Of a DNA stretch of 10,139 nucleotides, positions 1-6,288 are shown one piece after another (within the stretch, counting starts at the first letter, position 1; every line of letters begins with the position of its first letter). A model generated the notes under the pieces. It had not been told where the DNA came from. It ran no database searches and was given only the letters and a program-made list of their open reading frames with translations. A program made the translations under genes and the position numbers. The stretch covers positions 1 through 10,139 of the forward strand of contig JAPOSJ010000094.1 in assembly GCA_026709745.1 (NCBI GenBank), given 5' to 3'. Origin of the DNA: Candidatus Dadabacteria bacterium (lineage in GTDB: Bacteria > Desulfobacterota_D > UBA1144 > Nemesobacterales > Nemesobacteraceae).

Positions 1-648
1 TTCTTCATCAGATCCTCCTATCTCCCCTATCATTATCACAGCATCTGTGTCCGGGTCGTTCTCAAAGAGGGAGAGTGCGTCGATAAAAGTGGTCCCAATA
101 ACGGGGTCGCCCCCTATGCCTATGCAGGTCGATTGTCCTATTCCGAGGTTGGTAAGCTGCCATACAGCCTCATATGTCAGTGTTCCGCTTCTTGAGATTA
201 TCCCTACTCTTCCAGGCTTGTGTATGTAGCCGGGCATTATTCCGACCTTTGCCTCTCCGGGTGTTATGACTCCCGGACAGTTGGGTCCGACTAGCTTTGA
301 AGGAGAGCCTCTCATGTGTTCCTTTATCCTTACAACGTCCAAGGTGGGTATTCCTTCCGTTATGCAGATTACAAGCTCAACGCCCGAATCAAGGGCCTCA
401 AGCATGGAGTCCATCGCAAAGGCGGCTGGAACGAACACCAGTGACACGTCTGCTTCTGTTTCCCGAACCGCTTCAGCCATGGTGTCAAAGACCGCAAACC
501 CCTCGACACTGCTTCTTCCCTTTCCCGGCGTGACGCCTCCGACGACGTTTGTTCCGTATTCGCGGCACTGAATTGCGTGGAAAAGGCCTGCACTTCCCGT
601 TATTCCCTGAACGAGAACTTTTGAGTTTTTATTTACCAGAATGCTTAT
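1..648 (-). CDS. sucD: Succinyl-CoA ligase (ADP/GDP-forming) alpha subunit, N-terminal part, cut by window edge
   Basis: The alpha subunit binds CoA and carries the phosphohistidine in the TCA-cycle step that interconverts succinyl-CoA and succinate with nucleotide triphosphate synthesis. The minus strand is open from about 705 to base 1. Read from 648 it gives 216 residues that align by eye with E. coli SucD from its first residue: SILVNKNSKV, the CoA-binding GITGSAG (15-21), GGVTPGKG (37-44), ITEGIPTLD, GPNCPGVITPGE (121-132) and SRSGTLTYEAV. About 75 C-terminal residues, including the active-site histidine region, lie outside the window. No ATG, GTG or TTG is in frame upstream of Met57, whose use would delete both CoA-binding motifs. 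The codon at the homologous initiator position is ATA (648-646), 9 bases after GGGAG. Residues 45-52 (RSSVEGFA) differ from the usual GxTHLGLP. The gene is certain; the exact start is inferred. sucC is not upstream, which is unusual. Confidence 0.93.
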   Translation of the reverse strand, partial: MSILVNKNSKVLVQGITGSAGLFHAIQCREYGTNVVGGVTPGKGRSSVEGFAVFDTMAEAVRETEADVSLVFVPAAFAMDSMLEALDSGVELVICITEGIPTLDVVRIKEHMRGSPSKLVGPNCPGVITPGEAKVGIMPGYIHKPGRVGIISRSGTLTYEAVWQLTNLGIGQSTCIGIGGDPVIGTTFIDALSLFENDPDTDAVIMIGEIGGSDEE

Positions 649-657
649 CTTTGTTAT

Positions 658-662
658 CTCCC
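658..662 (-). promoter_or_regulatory. Ribosome binding site GGGAG for sucD
   Basis: Read on the minus strand, GGGAG is followed by 9 bases and then ATA at 648-646. It is the only Shine-Dalgarno-like sequence in the short leader. It favours the ATA over the ATT at 642-640 or the CTG at 639-637. Confidence 0.5.
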
Positions 663-693
663 GAGTAGAAGTCGTCTTTCTGAATAGAGGGGT

Positions 694-721
694 ACTATAA
701 CATGATTAATCCGTTGTTCAA
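694..721 (-). promoter_or_regulatory. Sigma-70-type promoter for sucD
   Basis: The minus strand reads TTGAAC (721-716), a 16-base spacer, then TATAGT (699-694). A TG at 702-701 gives an extended -10 element (TGTTATAGT). The predicted transcript would start near 687 and leave a leader of about 40 bases before the ATA codon at 648. The -10 matches consensus at five of six positions and the -35 at four. The position is appropriate for sucD, supporting sucD as the first gene of its transcript rather than a downstream partner of sucC. Confidence 0.55.
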
Positions 722-757
722 ATTCCGGTACCAACTGCCTGCCAATCTTCCTATTGC

Positions 758-773
758 GAGGACCTTTGTCCTC
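758..773. repeat. Interrupted palindrome between yicC and sucD
   Basis: GAGGAC, a four-base gap CTTT, then GTCCTC form a perfect 6-bp inverted repeat. On the minus strand it lies past the 3' end of yicC and about 37 bases upstream of the sucD -35 element. No T-run follows on either strand, so it does not look like a finished intrinsic terminator. It could be an operator or a chance hairpin. Confidence 0.4.
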
Positions 774-835
774 TGGTTTCAAAAAAGCGGTGTGGAATTA
801 TCGGTCCGGATGTACGGATGGAGAAAGGCAGGTTC

Positions 836-1708
836 CTACTCTATATTCTGAACCTGCTCCCGTATCTTCTCTAATTCAAGACGTATTTTTATGGTAAGGT
901 GGGATATTCCAGCGACCTTGCATTTTGCAGATACGGTTCCCACTTCCCTATTCATCTCCTGAACTAAGAAGTCAAGTTCCTTACCCACAGGACTCTTTTT
1001 TTTTGCAGTTTTCCTGAATTTTGAAATATGGGCCTCAAGCCTCACGATTTCCTCGTCAATCTCACTTTTCTCCGTCACCAGTGCAGCGGCTTCCTGAGAG
1101 ATTACAGGGTCGTTCTTCTGGCTTGAGGAAAAAATTCTCTCAATTTTTTCTTTTGTTTTCTTCTCGGATTTCTTTACGAATTCCTTTCGTTTCTTCTTTA
1201 TGTCCTCAACAGTCTTCTTTATGGTTTCCATACGCTTGAGTATAGCTTTCTCAAGTTTTTGCCCCTCTGCTTCGCGGCTCTTTTGAAATTTTTCGAGGTT
1301 TTTTTTAACCACTTCTCTGATCTTGGTTTCCGTTTCCTTTGAAATCTCGGGACCGACTTGGCTTTCAAAGTAGTTCTCCACCATGAGCAGGTGCTCGATT
1401 CCTATCTCCGTTTTAATTCCCAGGGAGGAATTGATTTTTTTAAGGAAACTGTGGTTTTCCCTCAGCACCTTTTCTGACAAACGCTGTTTTTCCTTCAGGC
1501 TTGTCTGCAAGGAGAGTCTGAGGCGGAGTTTTCCCCTTTGAATCGAGTTTTTAAGGCTGTTCTCAATAGCAGTTTCCATCTGGAACAGCAATTCGGGCAC
1601 ACTGACCTTGATTTCAAGAAACCTGTGGTTCTCAGAACGTATTTCCACCCTGATCTTTCCGACCTTCGTATTCACGGATGATTCCGCAAAACCGGTCATG
1701 CTTTTCAT
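836..1708 (-). CDS. yicC: YicC/YloC family endoribonuclease
   Basis: This 290-residue protein matches the YicC/YloC family, which includes metal-dependent endoribonucleases, in length and at both termini. The N-terminus is MKSMTGFAESSV, followed by an IRSENHRFLEI segment and an ELLFQMETAIENSL helix. The C-terminus has the family signature with QEMNRE near residue 252 and ends in LEKIREQVQNIE. The middle, roughly residues 125-200, is very rich in Lys and Glu and probably forms long amphipathic helices or a coiled coil. This also explains its AT-rich look beside dapB. Within the C-terminal signature, the usual EANT..SK..D pattern reads EVGTVSAKCKV here, so an Asn and an Asp that are common in the family are replaced. 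The start at 1708 keeps the canonical MxSMTGF N-terminus, with AGGA about 12 bases upstream. In many bacteria yicC is followed by gmk and rpoZ; here nothing follows before sucD. Confidence 0.9.
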   Translation of the reverse strand: MKSMTGFAESSVNTKVGKIRVEIRSENHRFLEIKVSVPELLFQMETAIENSLKNSIQRGKLRLRLSLQTSLKEKQRLSEKVLRENHSFLKKINSSLGIKTEIGIEHLLMVENYFESQVGPEISKETETKIREVVKKNLEKFQKSREAEGQKLEKAILKRMETIKKTVEDIKKKRKEFVKKSEKKTKEKIERIFSSSQKNDPVISQEAAALVTEKSEIDEEIVRLEAHISKFRKTAKKKSPVGKELDFLVQEMNREVGTVSAKCKVAGISHLTIKIRLELEKIREQVQNIE

Positions 1709-1772
1709 ATTGCTGTTTTGTCCTTATTCAGTATTTGCTTTACTTGGGAATTACATACTGTTTCAACACAAT

Positions 1773-1785
1773 ACCCGCAACGGGT
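1773..1785. repeat. Small inverted repeat in the yicC/lipoprotein divergent region
   Basis: ACCCG-CAA-CGGGT is a perfect 5-bp inverted repeat. The motif CCGCAAC recurs at 1792-1798. It lies between divergently transcribed genes (1709-1884), where an operator would be expected. I could not find a convincing -35/-10 pair for either gene in this region, so any function is conjecture. Confidence 0.25.
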
Positions 1786-1884
1786 CGCAGTCCGCAACCG
1801 CCCCTAAACATTATTGAAACTTGCCTGCGCCCCCTTTCTCGTTTAACTTGTTAGTTCATTCAGAGAATTTTCAGTTTCCGCCCC

Positions 1885-2358
1885 ATGAGAAAAACTTGCG
1901 TTTTCATTGTTCCATTGCTGCTTCTTTCTCTCTCTTGTGCAGTTCCGGTGAAGAGTCCGGATGCGATGAAGCCACGGCCCAGAATTTCGGCCACAACTGT
2001 CGTCAGCTCTTTTCTTGAAGCTCTTAAGAATCGTGACTTTGAATCCGCTTACGAGAAAATCCATATATTCAGTTCAGACCTTGAGGGTTATGTAAAACGC
2101 TTTGAACTTCTCTACGAAAACTACGACATCAGTATAGTCGACTACAGGATTCTGGCTACACAGCTTTTCAAGGATACGGCCATAGTGGTTGCGGAGGTGG
2201 AGGTTGACTACAGAAAGCCTGGTGAAAAAGGACGTCGGAGTGCCAGATACACAAATCGCTACGATCTCTCCATACCGCAGAAGGAATGGAAGATAGTGAA
2301 GGATGAGTGCATTGAGAATTGTAGCCAAGAACTGCAGGGAGGAGACGGAGGAGGTTAG
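1885..2358 (+). CDS. Small predicted lipoprotein with an NTF2-like domain
   Basis: I do not recognise a named gene. The 157-residue product begins with a lipoprotein-type signal peptide: basic MRK, hydrophobic VFIVPLLLLSLS, then Cys18. The lipobox (SLSC, with Leu at -2 and -4) is imperfect at -3. After a Pro-rich linker, residues about 37-60 form a helix (VVSSFLEALKNRDFESAYEKI). Alternating beta-type segments follow (ISIVDYRILATQL, TAIVVAEVEVDYR, YDLSIPQKEWKIVKDE). This order is typical of small NTF2/DUF4878-like domains that sit in the envelope. The tail is Gly-rich (GGDGGG) because it encodes the strong Shine-Dalgarno sequence of dapB. The stop is one base before the dapB GTG, so the two genes are probably co-transcribed and translationally coupled. 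There is no obvious Shine-Dalgarno before its own ATG. The real role is unknown. Confidence 0.75.
   Translation: MRKTCVFIVPLLLLSLSCAVPVKSPDAMKPRPRISATTVVSSFLEALKNRDFESAYEKIHIFSSDLEGYVKRFELLYENYDISIVDYRILATQLFKDTAIVVAEVEVDYRKPGEKGRRSARYTNRYDLSIPQKEWKIVKDECIENCSQELQGGDGGG
2349..2354 (+). promoter_or_regulatory. Ribosome binding site AGGAGG deciding the dapB start
   Basis: AGGAGG sits 5 bases before GTG at 2360-2362, inside the last codons of the upstream lipoprotein gene. It fixes the dapB start at the GTG. The in-frame ATG at 2303 would add 19 residues ahead of the Rossmann strand. Confidence 0.85.
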
Positions 2359-2359
2359 A

Positions 2360-3160
2360 GTGATAAAAGTTGCGGTAGTAGGGGTTTGCGGGCGTATGGG
2401 AACGAGCTTGGTTTCGCTTGCGGCCACAGATGGGAATATTGAGCTTGTAGGAGCGACGGAAGCTACCGGACATGCTTCAATCGGCCAATGTCTCGGGGAT
2501 TTTGTTCCTGCCGCGGGACCGAACGTGAGGGTTAGTGACAGAATTGAGGCTGCAGCATGTGCGGCTGATGTGATAATTGACTTCACATCTCCGGATGCGA
2601 CACTTGCCCACGCTGAATATGCGGTACGCAGCGGAAAATCCATGGTTATAGGAACAACGGGGTTTGAGGCGGAACAGAGAGGAGATCTTCTTGGGTTGCT
2701 TAGGCAGATACCGTGTGTTTTCTCTCCCAACATGAGCGTCGGGGTAAATGTTCTTTTCGAGATATCAAGACAGGTGGCATCTTCTCTTGGAGATAGATAT
2801 GACGCCGAAATTTTCGAGACTCATCACAGGGGGAAGGAGGATTCTCCAAGCGGAACTGCTATAGCGCTTGCAGAAGCCGTCGCAGCTGGGCGAGGGCTTC
2901 TGCTTGAGAACGTGGCGAGGTACGAAAGACACGGCAGGATAGGGGAGAGGGGAGATGGTGAGATAGGTATCCAGACTCTTCGGGGAGGAGACGTGGTGGG
3001 GGATCACACTGTAATGTTCCTTGGTGACGGGGAAAGAGTGGAGCTGTCTCACAGGGCGAGCAGCAGGGAGAATTTTTCTGCAGGCGCGATTCGCGCGGCG
3101 AAATGGATTCCGGGAAAACCTCCCGGGGTCTACATGATGCGGGACGTACTGGGATTCTGA
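2360..3160 (+). CDS. dapB: 4-hydroxy-tetrahydrodipicolinate reductase
   Basis: DapB reduces 4-hydroxy-tetrahydrodipicolinate with NAD(P)H in the cytoplasmic diaminopimelate/lysine pathway. From GTG the product has 266 residues, near the usual 265-275. It opens directly on the nucleotide-binding strand IKVAVVGVCGRMG, with GxxGxMG at 8-14. Further signatures are DFTSPDA (74-80), GTTGF (98-102), SPNMSVGVN (122-130), the catalytic HHRGKEDSPSGTA (H155, H156, K159, with the substrate-binding SGT loop) and the C-terminal YMMRDVLGF. All catalytic positions known from E. coli DapB are present. The gene sits one base after a lipoprotein gene and 21 bases before tgt. dapB more often lies with dapA or carAB, so its place at the head of a tgt-secDF cluster is of some interest. 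Confidence 0.97.
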   Translation: MIKVAVVGVCGRMGTSLVSLAATDGNIELVGATEATGHASIGQCLGDFVPAAGPNVRVSDRIEAAACAADVIIDFTSPDATLAHAEYAVRSGKSMVIGTTGFEAEQRGDLLGLLRQIPCVFSPNMSVGVNVLFEISRQVASSLGDRYDAEIFETHHRGKEDSPSGTAIALAEAVAAGRGLLLENVARYERHGRIGERGDGEIGIQTLRGGDVVGDHTVMFLGDGERVELSHRASSRENFSAGAIRAAKWIPGKPPGVYMMRDVLGF

Positions 3161-3181
3161 CCCCTGCGTGCCTATCCGCAA

Positions 3182-4288
3182 ATGTACAAGTTCAGGGTTA
3201 TTGAAAAACAGAGAGACGGTTCCGCTAGGGTTGGAGAGATCCGGACTTCACATGGGACTGTAGAGACTCCTGCCTTCATGCCTGTGGCGACCCAAGGGGC
3301 GTGCAAGGCCGTCTCGCCTCTTGATCTTCGCCGCCTCGGTTTCAAGATTCTTATCTCAAACGCCTACCATCTCTACCTCAGACCTGGTGTGAAAATAATC
3401 AGTTCTCTTGGGGGACTTCACCGCTACATGTCCTGGGACGGTGTGATAGTTACGGATAGCGGAGGCTATCAGGTCCTGAGTCTTGCAAAGAGCAGGAAAA
3501 TAACGCAAGAAGGAGTCTCCTTCCGCTCACACATAGACGGAAGCCTTCATTTTTTCTCCCCCGAAGTTTCAATAGCCGCTCAGGAGGGGCTGGGCTCTGA
3601 TCTTATGATGTGTTTTGATGAGTGCCCTGCCCATGACTCTCCATACGAATACGTGGAGAAATCTGTTTCCCTCACTACTCACTGGGCAAGGCTCTGCAAG
3701 GATGCGAGAAGGGAAAGTTCCAGAGCACTTTTCGGCATAGTGCAGGGAGGCGTATATGAGGATCTTCGCTCACGCTCTGCAGCCGAGCTCATGGATATAG
3801 GCTTTGACGGCTACTCCATAGGAGGACTTGGAGTGGGTGAAGCAAGCGCGGCAACCTTCGAAATTACGGAGCTGTGCGCGGGACTTTTGCCCGAGGACAG
3901 GCTCAGGTACCTCATGGGCATCGGAAATCCGGGCGACATAGTGAGAGCGGTGGCACTTGGGGTTGATCTTTTCGACTGCGTCATCCCTACTCGCAACGCC
4001 CGCAACGGGACTCTCTTTACAAGCCGGGGAAAAGTGGTTATAAAAAACTCCCGTTACGCGTACGACAGTTCGCCGCTTGATGAGGATTGCGGTTGTTATG
4101 TTTGCGGAAATTTCTCAAGGTCGTATCTGAGGCATATATTCATGGCCGGAGAGATTCTTTCTCTTCAGCTGCTTACTCTTCATAACCTCTGTTATTACTC
4201 CAGACTGATGAGAAGAATAAGAGAATCCATAAAAACCGGCACTTTCAGGCAACTGTGTTCGGAATTCTCCGACACCGAGGAGGAATAG
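3182..4288 (+). CDS. tgt: tRNA-guanine(34) transglycosylase (queuine/preQ1 insertion)
   Basis: Bacterial Tgt swaps guanine 34 in the anticodon of GUN tRNAs (Tyr, His, Asn, Asp) for preQ1, the first tRNA-bound step of queuosine synthesis. The 368-residue protein has the expected length. It shows GTVETPAFMPVATQG (25-39), DSGGYQ (92-97, with Asp92 as the general base), GIVQGG (185-190), GGLGVGE (214-220), YLMGIGNP (243-250) and DCVIPTRNARNG, where Asp265 matches the nucleophile. The zinc site is complete: Cys303, Cys305, Cys308 and His334. The ATG at 3182 gives an N-terminus that aligns with the family, although no Shine-Dalgarno is visible in the 21 bases after dapB. It may therefore be translated by coupling or as a weak start. 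The stop lies 3 bases before yajC, the usual tgt-yajC-secD-secF order. Confidence 0.98.
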   Translation: MYKFRVIEKQRDGSARVGEIRTSHGTVETPAFMPVATQGACKAVSPLDLRRLGFKILISNAYHLYLRPGVKIISSLGGLHRYMSWDGVIVTDSGGYQVLSLAKSRKITQEGVSFRSHIDGSLHFFSPEVSIAAQEGLGSDLMMCFDECPAHDSPYEYVEKSVSLTTHWARLCKDARRESSRALFGIVQGGVYEDLRSRSAAELMDIGFDGYSIGGLGVGEASAATFEITELCAGLLPEDRLRYLMGIGNPGDIVRAVALGVDLFDCVIPTRNARNGTLFTSRGKVVIKNSRYAYDSSPLDEDCGCYVCGNFSRSYLRHIFMAGEILSLQLLTLHNLCYYSRLMRRIRESIKTGTFRQLCSEFSDTEEE

Positions 4289-4291
4289 GAA

Positions 4292-4666
4292 TTGAAAAAA
4301 CTAGCTTTTATGGCCGCTTTGGCCCTTTTTGTTTCATCGTGCATGCCTCCCGGCACAGGGCAGGGAGCGGCAGGGGGATCTGCGTTCTCCGCCATACTTC
4401 CTTTCATTATTATATTCGCTCTTTTTTATTTCCTTATCATAAGACCACAACAGCGTCAGAGCCGTGAGCGTAAGAATATGCTCGCCGAGGTAAAAAGAGG
4501 CGACAGCGTTATTACCACCGGAGGCATGCATGGAAGAGTGATAAGCGTTGACGGAGACGATCTCACAGTCGAGATAGCAAAAGGCGTTAACATAAGAATG
4601 GTCCGCTCCGGAATCTCGGAGAAGACCGATTCAGCCGCAGACGGCAAATCCAAAGGGGGCGACTGA
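4292..4666 (+). CDS. yajC: Sec translocon accessory subunit YajC, with a lipobox-like N-terminus
   Basis: YajC is a small inner-membrane partner of SecDF in the holo-translocon. The 124-residue product contains the typical transmembrane segment (about 33-50, ILPFIIIFALFYFLIIRP) followed by RPQQRQSRERKNML. A cytoplasmic domain follows with RGDSVITTGGMHGRVISVDGDDLTVEI, all family hallmarks. Ahead of this is a second hydrophobic stretch, MKKLAFMAALALFVSSC, ending in VSSC, which fits the lipobox consensus with Cys17 as the lipidated residue. The linker MPPGTGQGAAGG follows. Many YajC proteins lack this feature. Translation starts at TTG (4292), 8 bases after AGGAGG (4278-4283); that site overlaps the 3' end of tgt. 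The gene is 4 bases before secD. Confidence 0.95.
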   Translation: MKKLAFMAALALFVSSCMPPGTGQGAAGGSAFSAILPFIIIFALFYFLIIRPQQRQSRERKNMLAEVKRGDSVITTGGMHGRVISVDGDDLTVEIAKGVNIRMVRSGISEKTDSAADGKSKGGD

Positions 4667-4670
4667 CTAG

Positions 4671-6272
4671 ATGAAAGGCGTTTCTCGTCTTTGGATTAGC
4701 GTTATCATTCTTTTCTCTTTTCTCTCCGCAATACTTCTTACCCCGACTTTCATGGGTGACAGACTTCCCTCATGGTGGGGCAAAGTGTTTTCAAGCAAGG
4801 GGATGAGCTTGGGGCTTGATCTTGAGGGAGGAATATTTCTTCTTCTCGGGGTTGAGACAGAAGAGGGCGTGGAACAGGAAATGCTCATACTCGAGGAGGC
4901 GCTCATCTCAAAATTCAGGGAAGGGAGAATTCTTGTCAAAAATTCTTCCATCTCGGATGGAACCCTTGCAGTTGGGCTTTTTCCGGGGGCCGATATGGAA
5001 AGGGCGCTTCAGATCGCGCGCGACGACTTTGAAGAGATGGCGTATATAGATTCCGAGGGTTTTCTGATCCGTCTTTCGATAAAGCCGTCCTACGTTGCCG
5101 AGCTTGAGAAAAATTCCATAGAGCGGGTCCAGAATATAATAGAAAACCGCGTTCAGGATTTCGGTCTTGTCGAGCCCAGCATACAGAAATCAGGAGATGA
5201 CAGGATACTGGTACAGGTGCCCGGAGCTTCTAAAAAAGACAGGCAGAGAATAGTAAATTTGATCAAGAAAACAGCCGTTTTGGAATTCAAGATCGTAAAA
5301 GCCACCGGATTGTCAAGGGAAAACCTACTTGCGTCTGTGGAAGCTGAAACGGAAAGCCAGATCAGGGGAAAAGGGTTCTCTATCCACCAAGGAGACACAG
5401 GGAGTGAAAACGAAAAATTCTTTCTAACCGAGAGGCTTGCAAGCGTAACTGGAGAATATATCTCGGATGCTCGGATCACGTTTGACAATTACGGAAATCC
5501 CGCAGTCGGATTTACCTTCAGGGGAGATGGGGCAAACAAATTCGGAAAACTTACAGAAGACAACATTGGTGAGCGCCTGGCCATAGTTCTTGACGGAGTG
5601 ATAAAGTCAGCTCCCACGATCCAGGACAAGATAACCTACCAAGGCACCATAACAGGGACTTTCACCACCGAGGAAGCAAAAGACCTCGCGCTTATACTCA
5701 GGTCAGGATCCCTTCCTGTTCCGGTAAGGGTTGAGCAGGAAAGAACAGTTGGTCCTTCCCTCGGGCAGGACTCGATAGAGAAAGGGCGGTTCTCCATGAT
5801 AGTCGGCAGTATACTGGTTCTGGTGTTCATGGTCTTTTTCTACAGACTGCAGGGTGTTATAGCCAACGCTGCCCTAGTGCTCAACATACTTTTCATAATG
5901 GGTTTTCTCTCCGCTTTCGGCGTCACTCTCACGCTTCCCGGCATAGCCGGACTTGTCCTCACACTCGGCATGGCGGTTGACGGAAACATCATCATATTCG
6001 AGAGAATAAAAGAGGAGCTTGTCGCAGGGAAAAGTGCTGTTCACTCAATTGAGATGGGATACGCAAGGTCCGTCTGGACCATACTTGATGCAAATGTCAC
6101 GACGCTTCTTACGGCACTTATACTTTTCTGGCTGGGCACAGGGCCGGTTAAGGGTTTTGCGGCAACGCTTTCAATAGGAATAGTGTCAACTGTTTTCAGT
6201 AATCTGATCGTGGCAAGAGTGTTTACAAACATGATGTACAGGGACAAAAAACTGACCGAAGTAAGCATATAG
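4671..6272 (+). CDS. secD: Protein translocase subunit SecD
   Basis: SecD works with SecF to drive late stages of protein export and release on the periplasmic side, using the proton or sodium gradient. The 533-residue protein has TM1 at about 7-24 and then the GLDLEGG motif (48-54). The periplasmic P1 region includes NSIERVQNIIENRVQDFGLVEPSIQ and the head with GPSLG at 361-365. Five C-terminal membrane segments span about 374-515. The conserved TM4 motif GMAVDGNIIIFERIKEEL places the functionally important Asp at 437. Its length is shorter than E. coli SecD (about 615) but normal for many other Gram-negative phyla. The ATG at 4671 is preceded by a purine-rich AAAGGGGGC about 10 bases upstream. 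Confidence 0.98.
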   Translation: MKGVSRLWISVIILFSFLSAILLTPTFMGDRLPSWWGKVFSSKGMSLGLDLEGGIFLLLGVETEEGVEQEMLILEEALISKFREGRILVKNSSISDGTLAVGLFPGADMERALQIARDDFEEMAYIDSEGFLIRLSIKPSYVAELEKNSIERVQNIIENRVQDFGLVEPSIQKSGDDRILVQVPGASKKDRQRIVNLIKKTAVLEFKIVKATGLSRENLLASVEAETESQIRGKGFSIHQGDTGSENEKFFLTERLASVTGEYISDARITFDNYGNPAVGFTFRGDGANKFGKLTEDNIGERLAIVLDGVIKSAPTIQDKITYQGTITGTFTTEEAKDLALILRSGSLPVPVRVEQERTVGPSLGQDSIEKGRFSMIVGSILVLVFMVFFYRLQGVIANAALVLNILFIMGFLSAFGVTLTLPGIAGLVLTLGMAVDGNIIIFERIKEELVAGKSAVHSIEMGYARSVWTILDANVTTLLTALILFWLGTGPVKGFAATLSIGIVSTVFSNLIVARVFTNMMYRDKKLTEVSI

Positions 6273-6288
6273 AGTAGAGGGTGCGTGA

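Noticed and set aside
266..571. Plus-strand 101-residue open frame over sucD
   Set aside because: It is Ser/Thr/Pro-rich and antisense to sucD, whose motifs run unbroken through it.
780..835. Possible intrinsic terminator after yicC (GC-rich patch followed by six T on the minus strand)
   Set aside because: I could not form a stable stem immediately before the T-run.
1709..1884. Promoters for yicC and the lipoprotein gene in the divergent region
   Set aside because: TTGAAA-type -35 sequences occur on both strands, but no acceptable -10 lies at 16-18 bases. Promoters are expected here, but I cannot place them.
2074..2733. Minus-strand 219-residue open frame across the lipoprotein gene and dapB
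   Set aside because: It is antisense to two well-supported genes, its composition is that of a reverse-frame shadow, and it has no recognisable domain.
2765..3181. Minus-strand 138-residue open frame inside dapB
   Set aside because: It is fully antisense to the conserved catalytic half of dapB and shows no domain.
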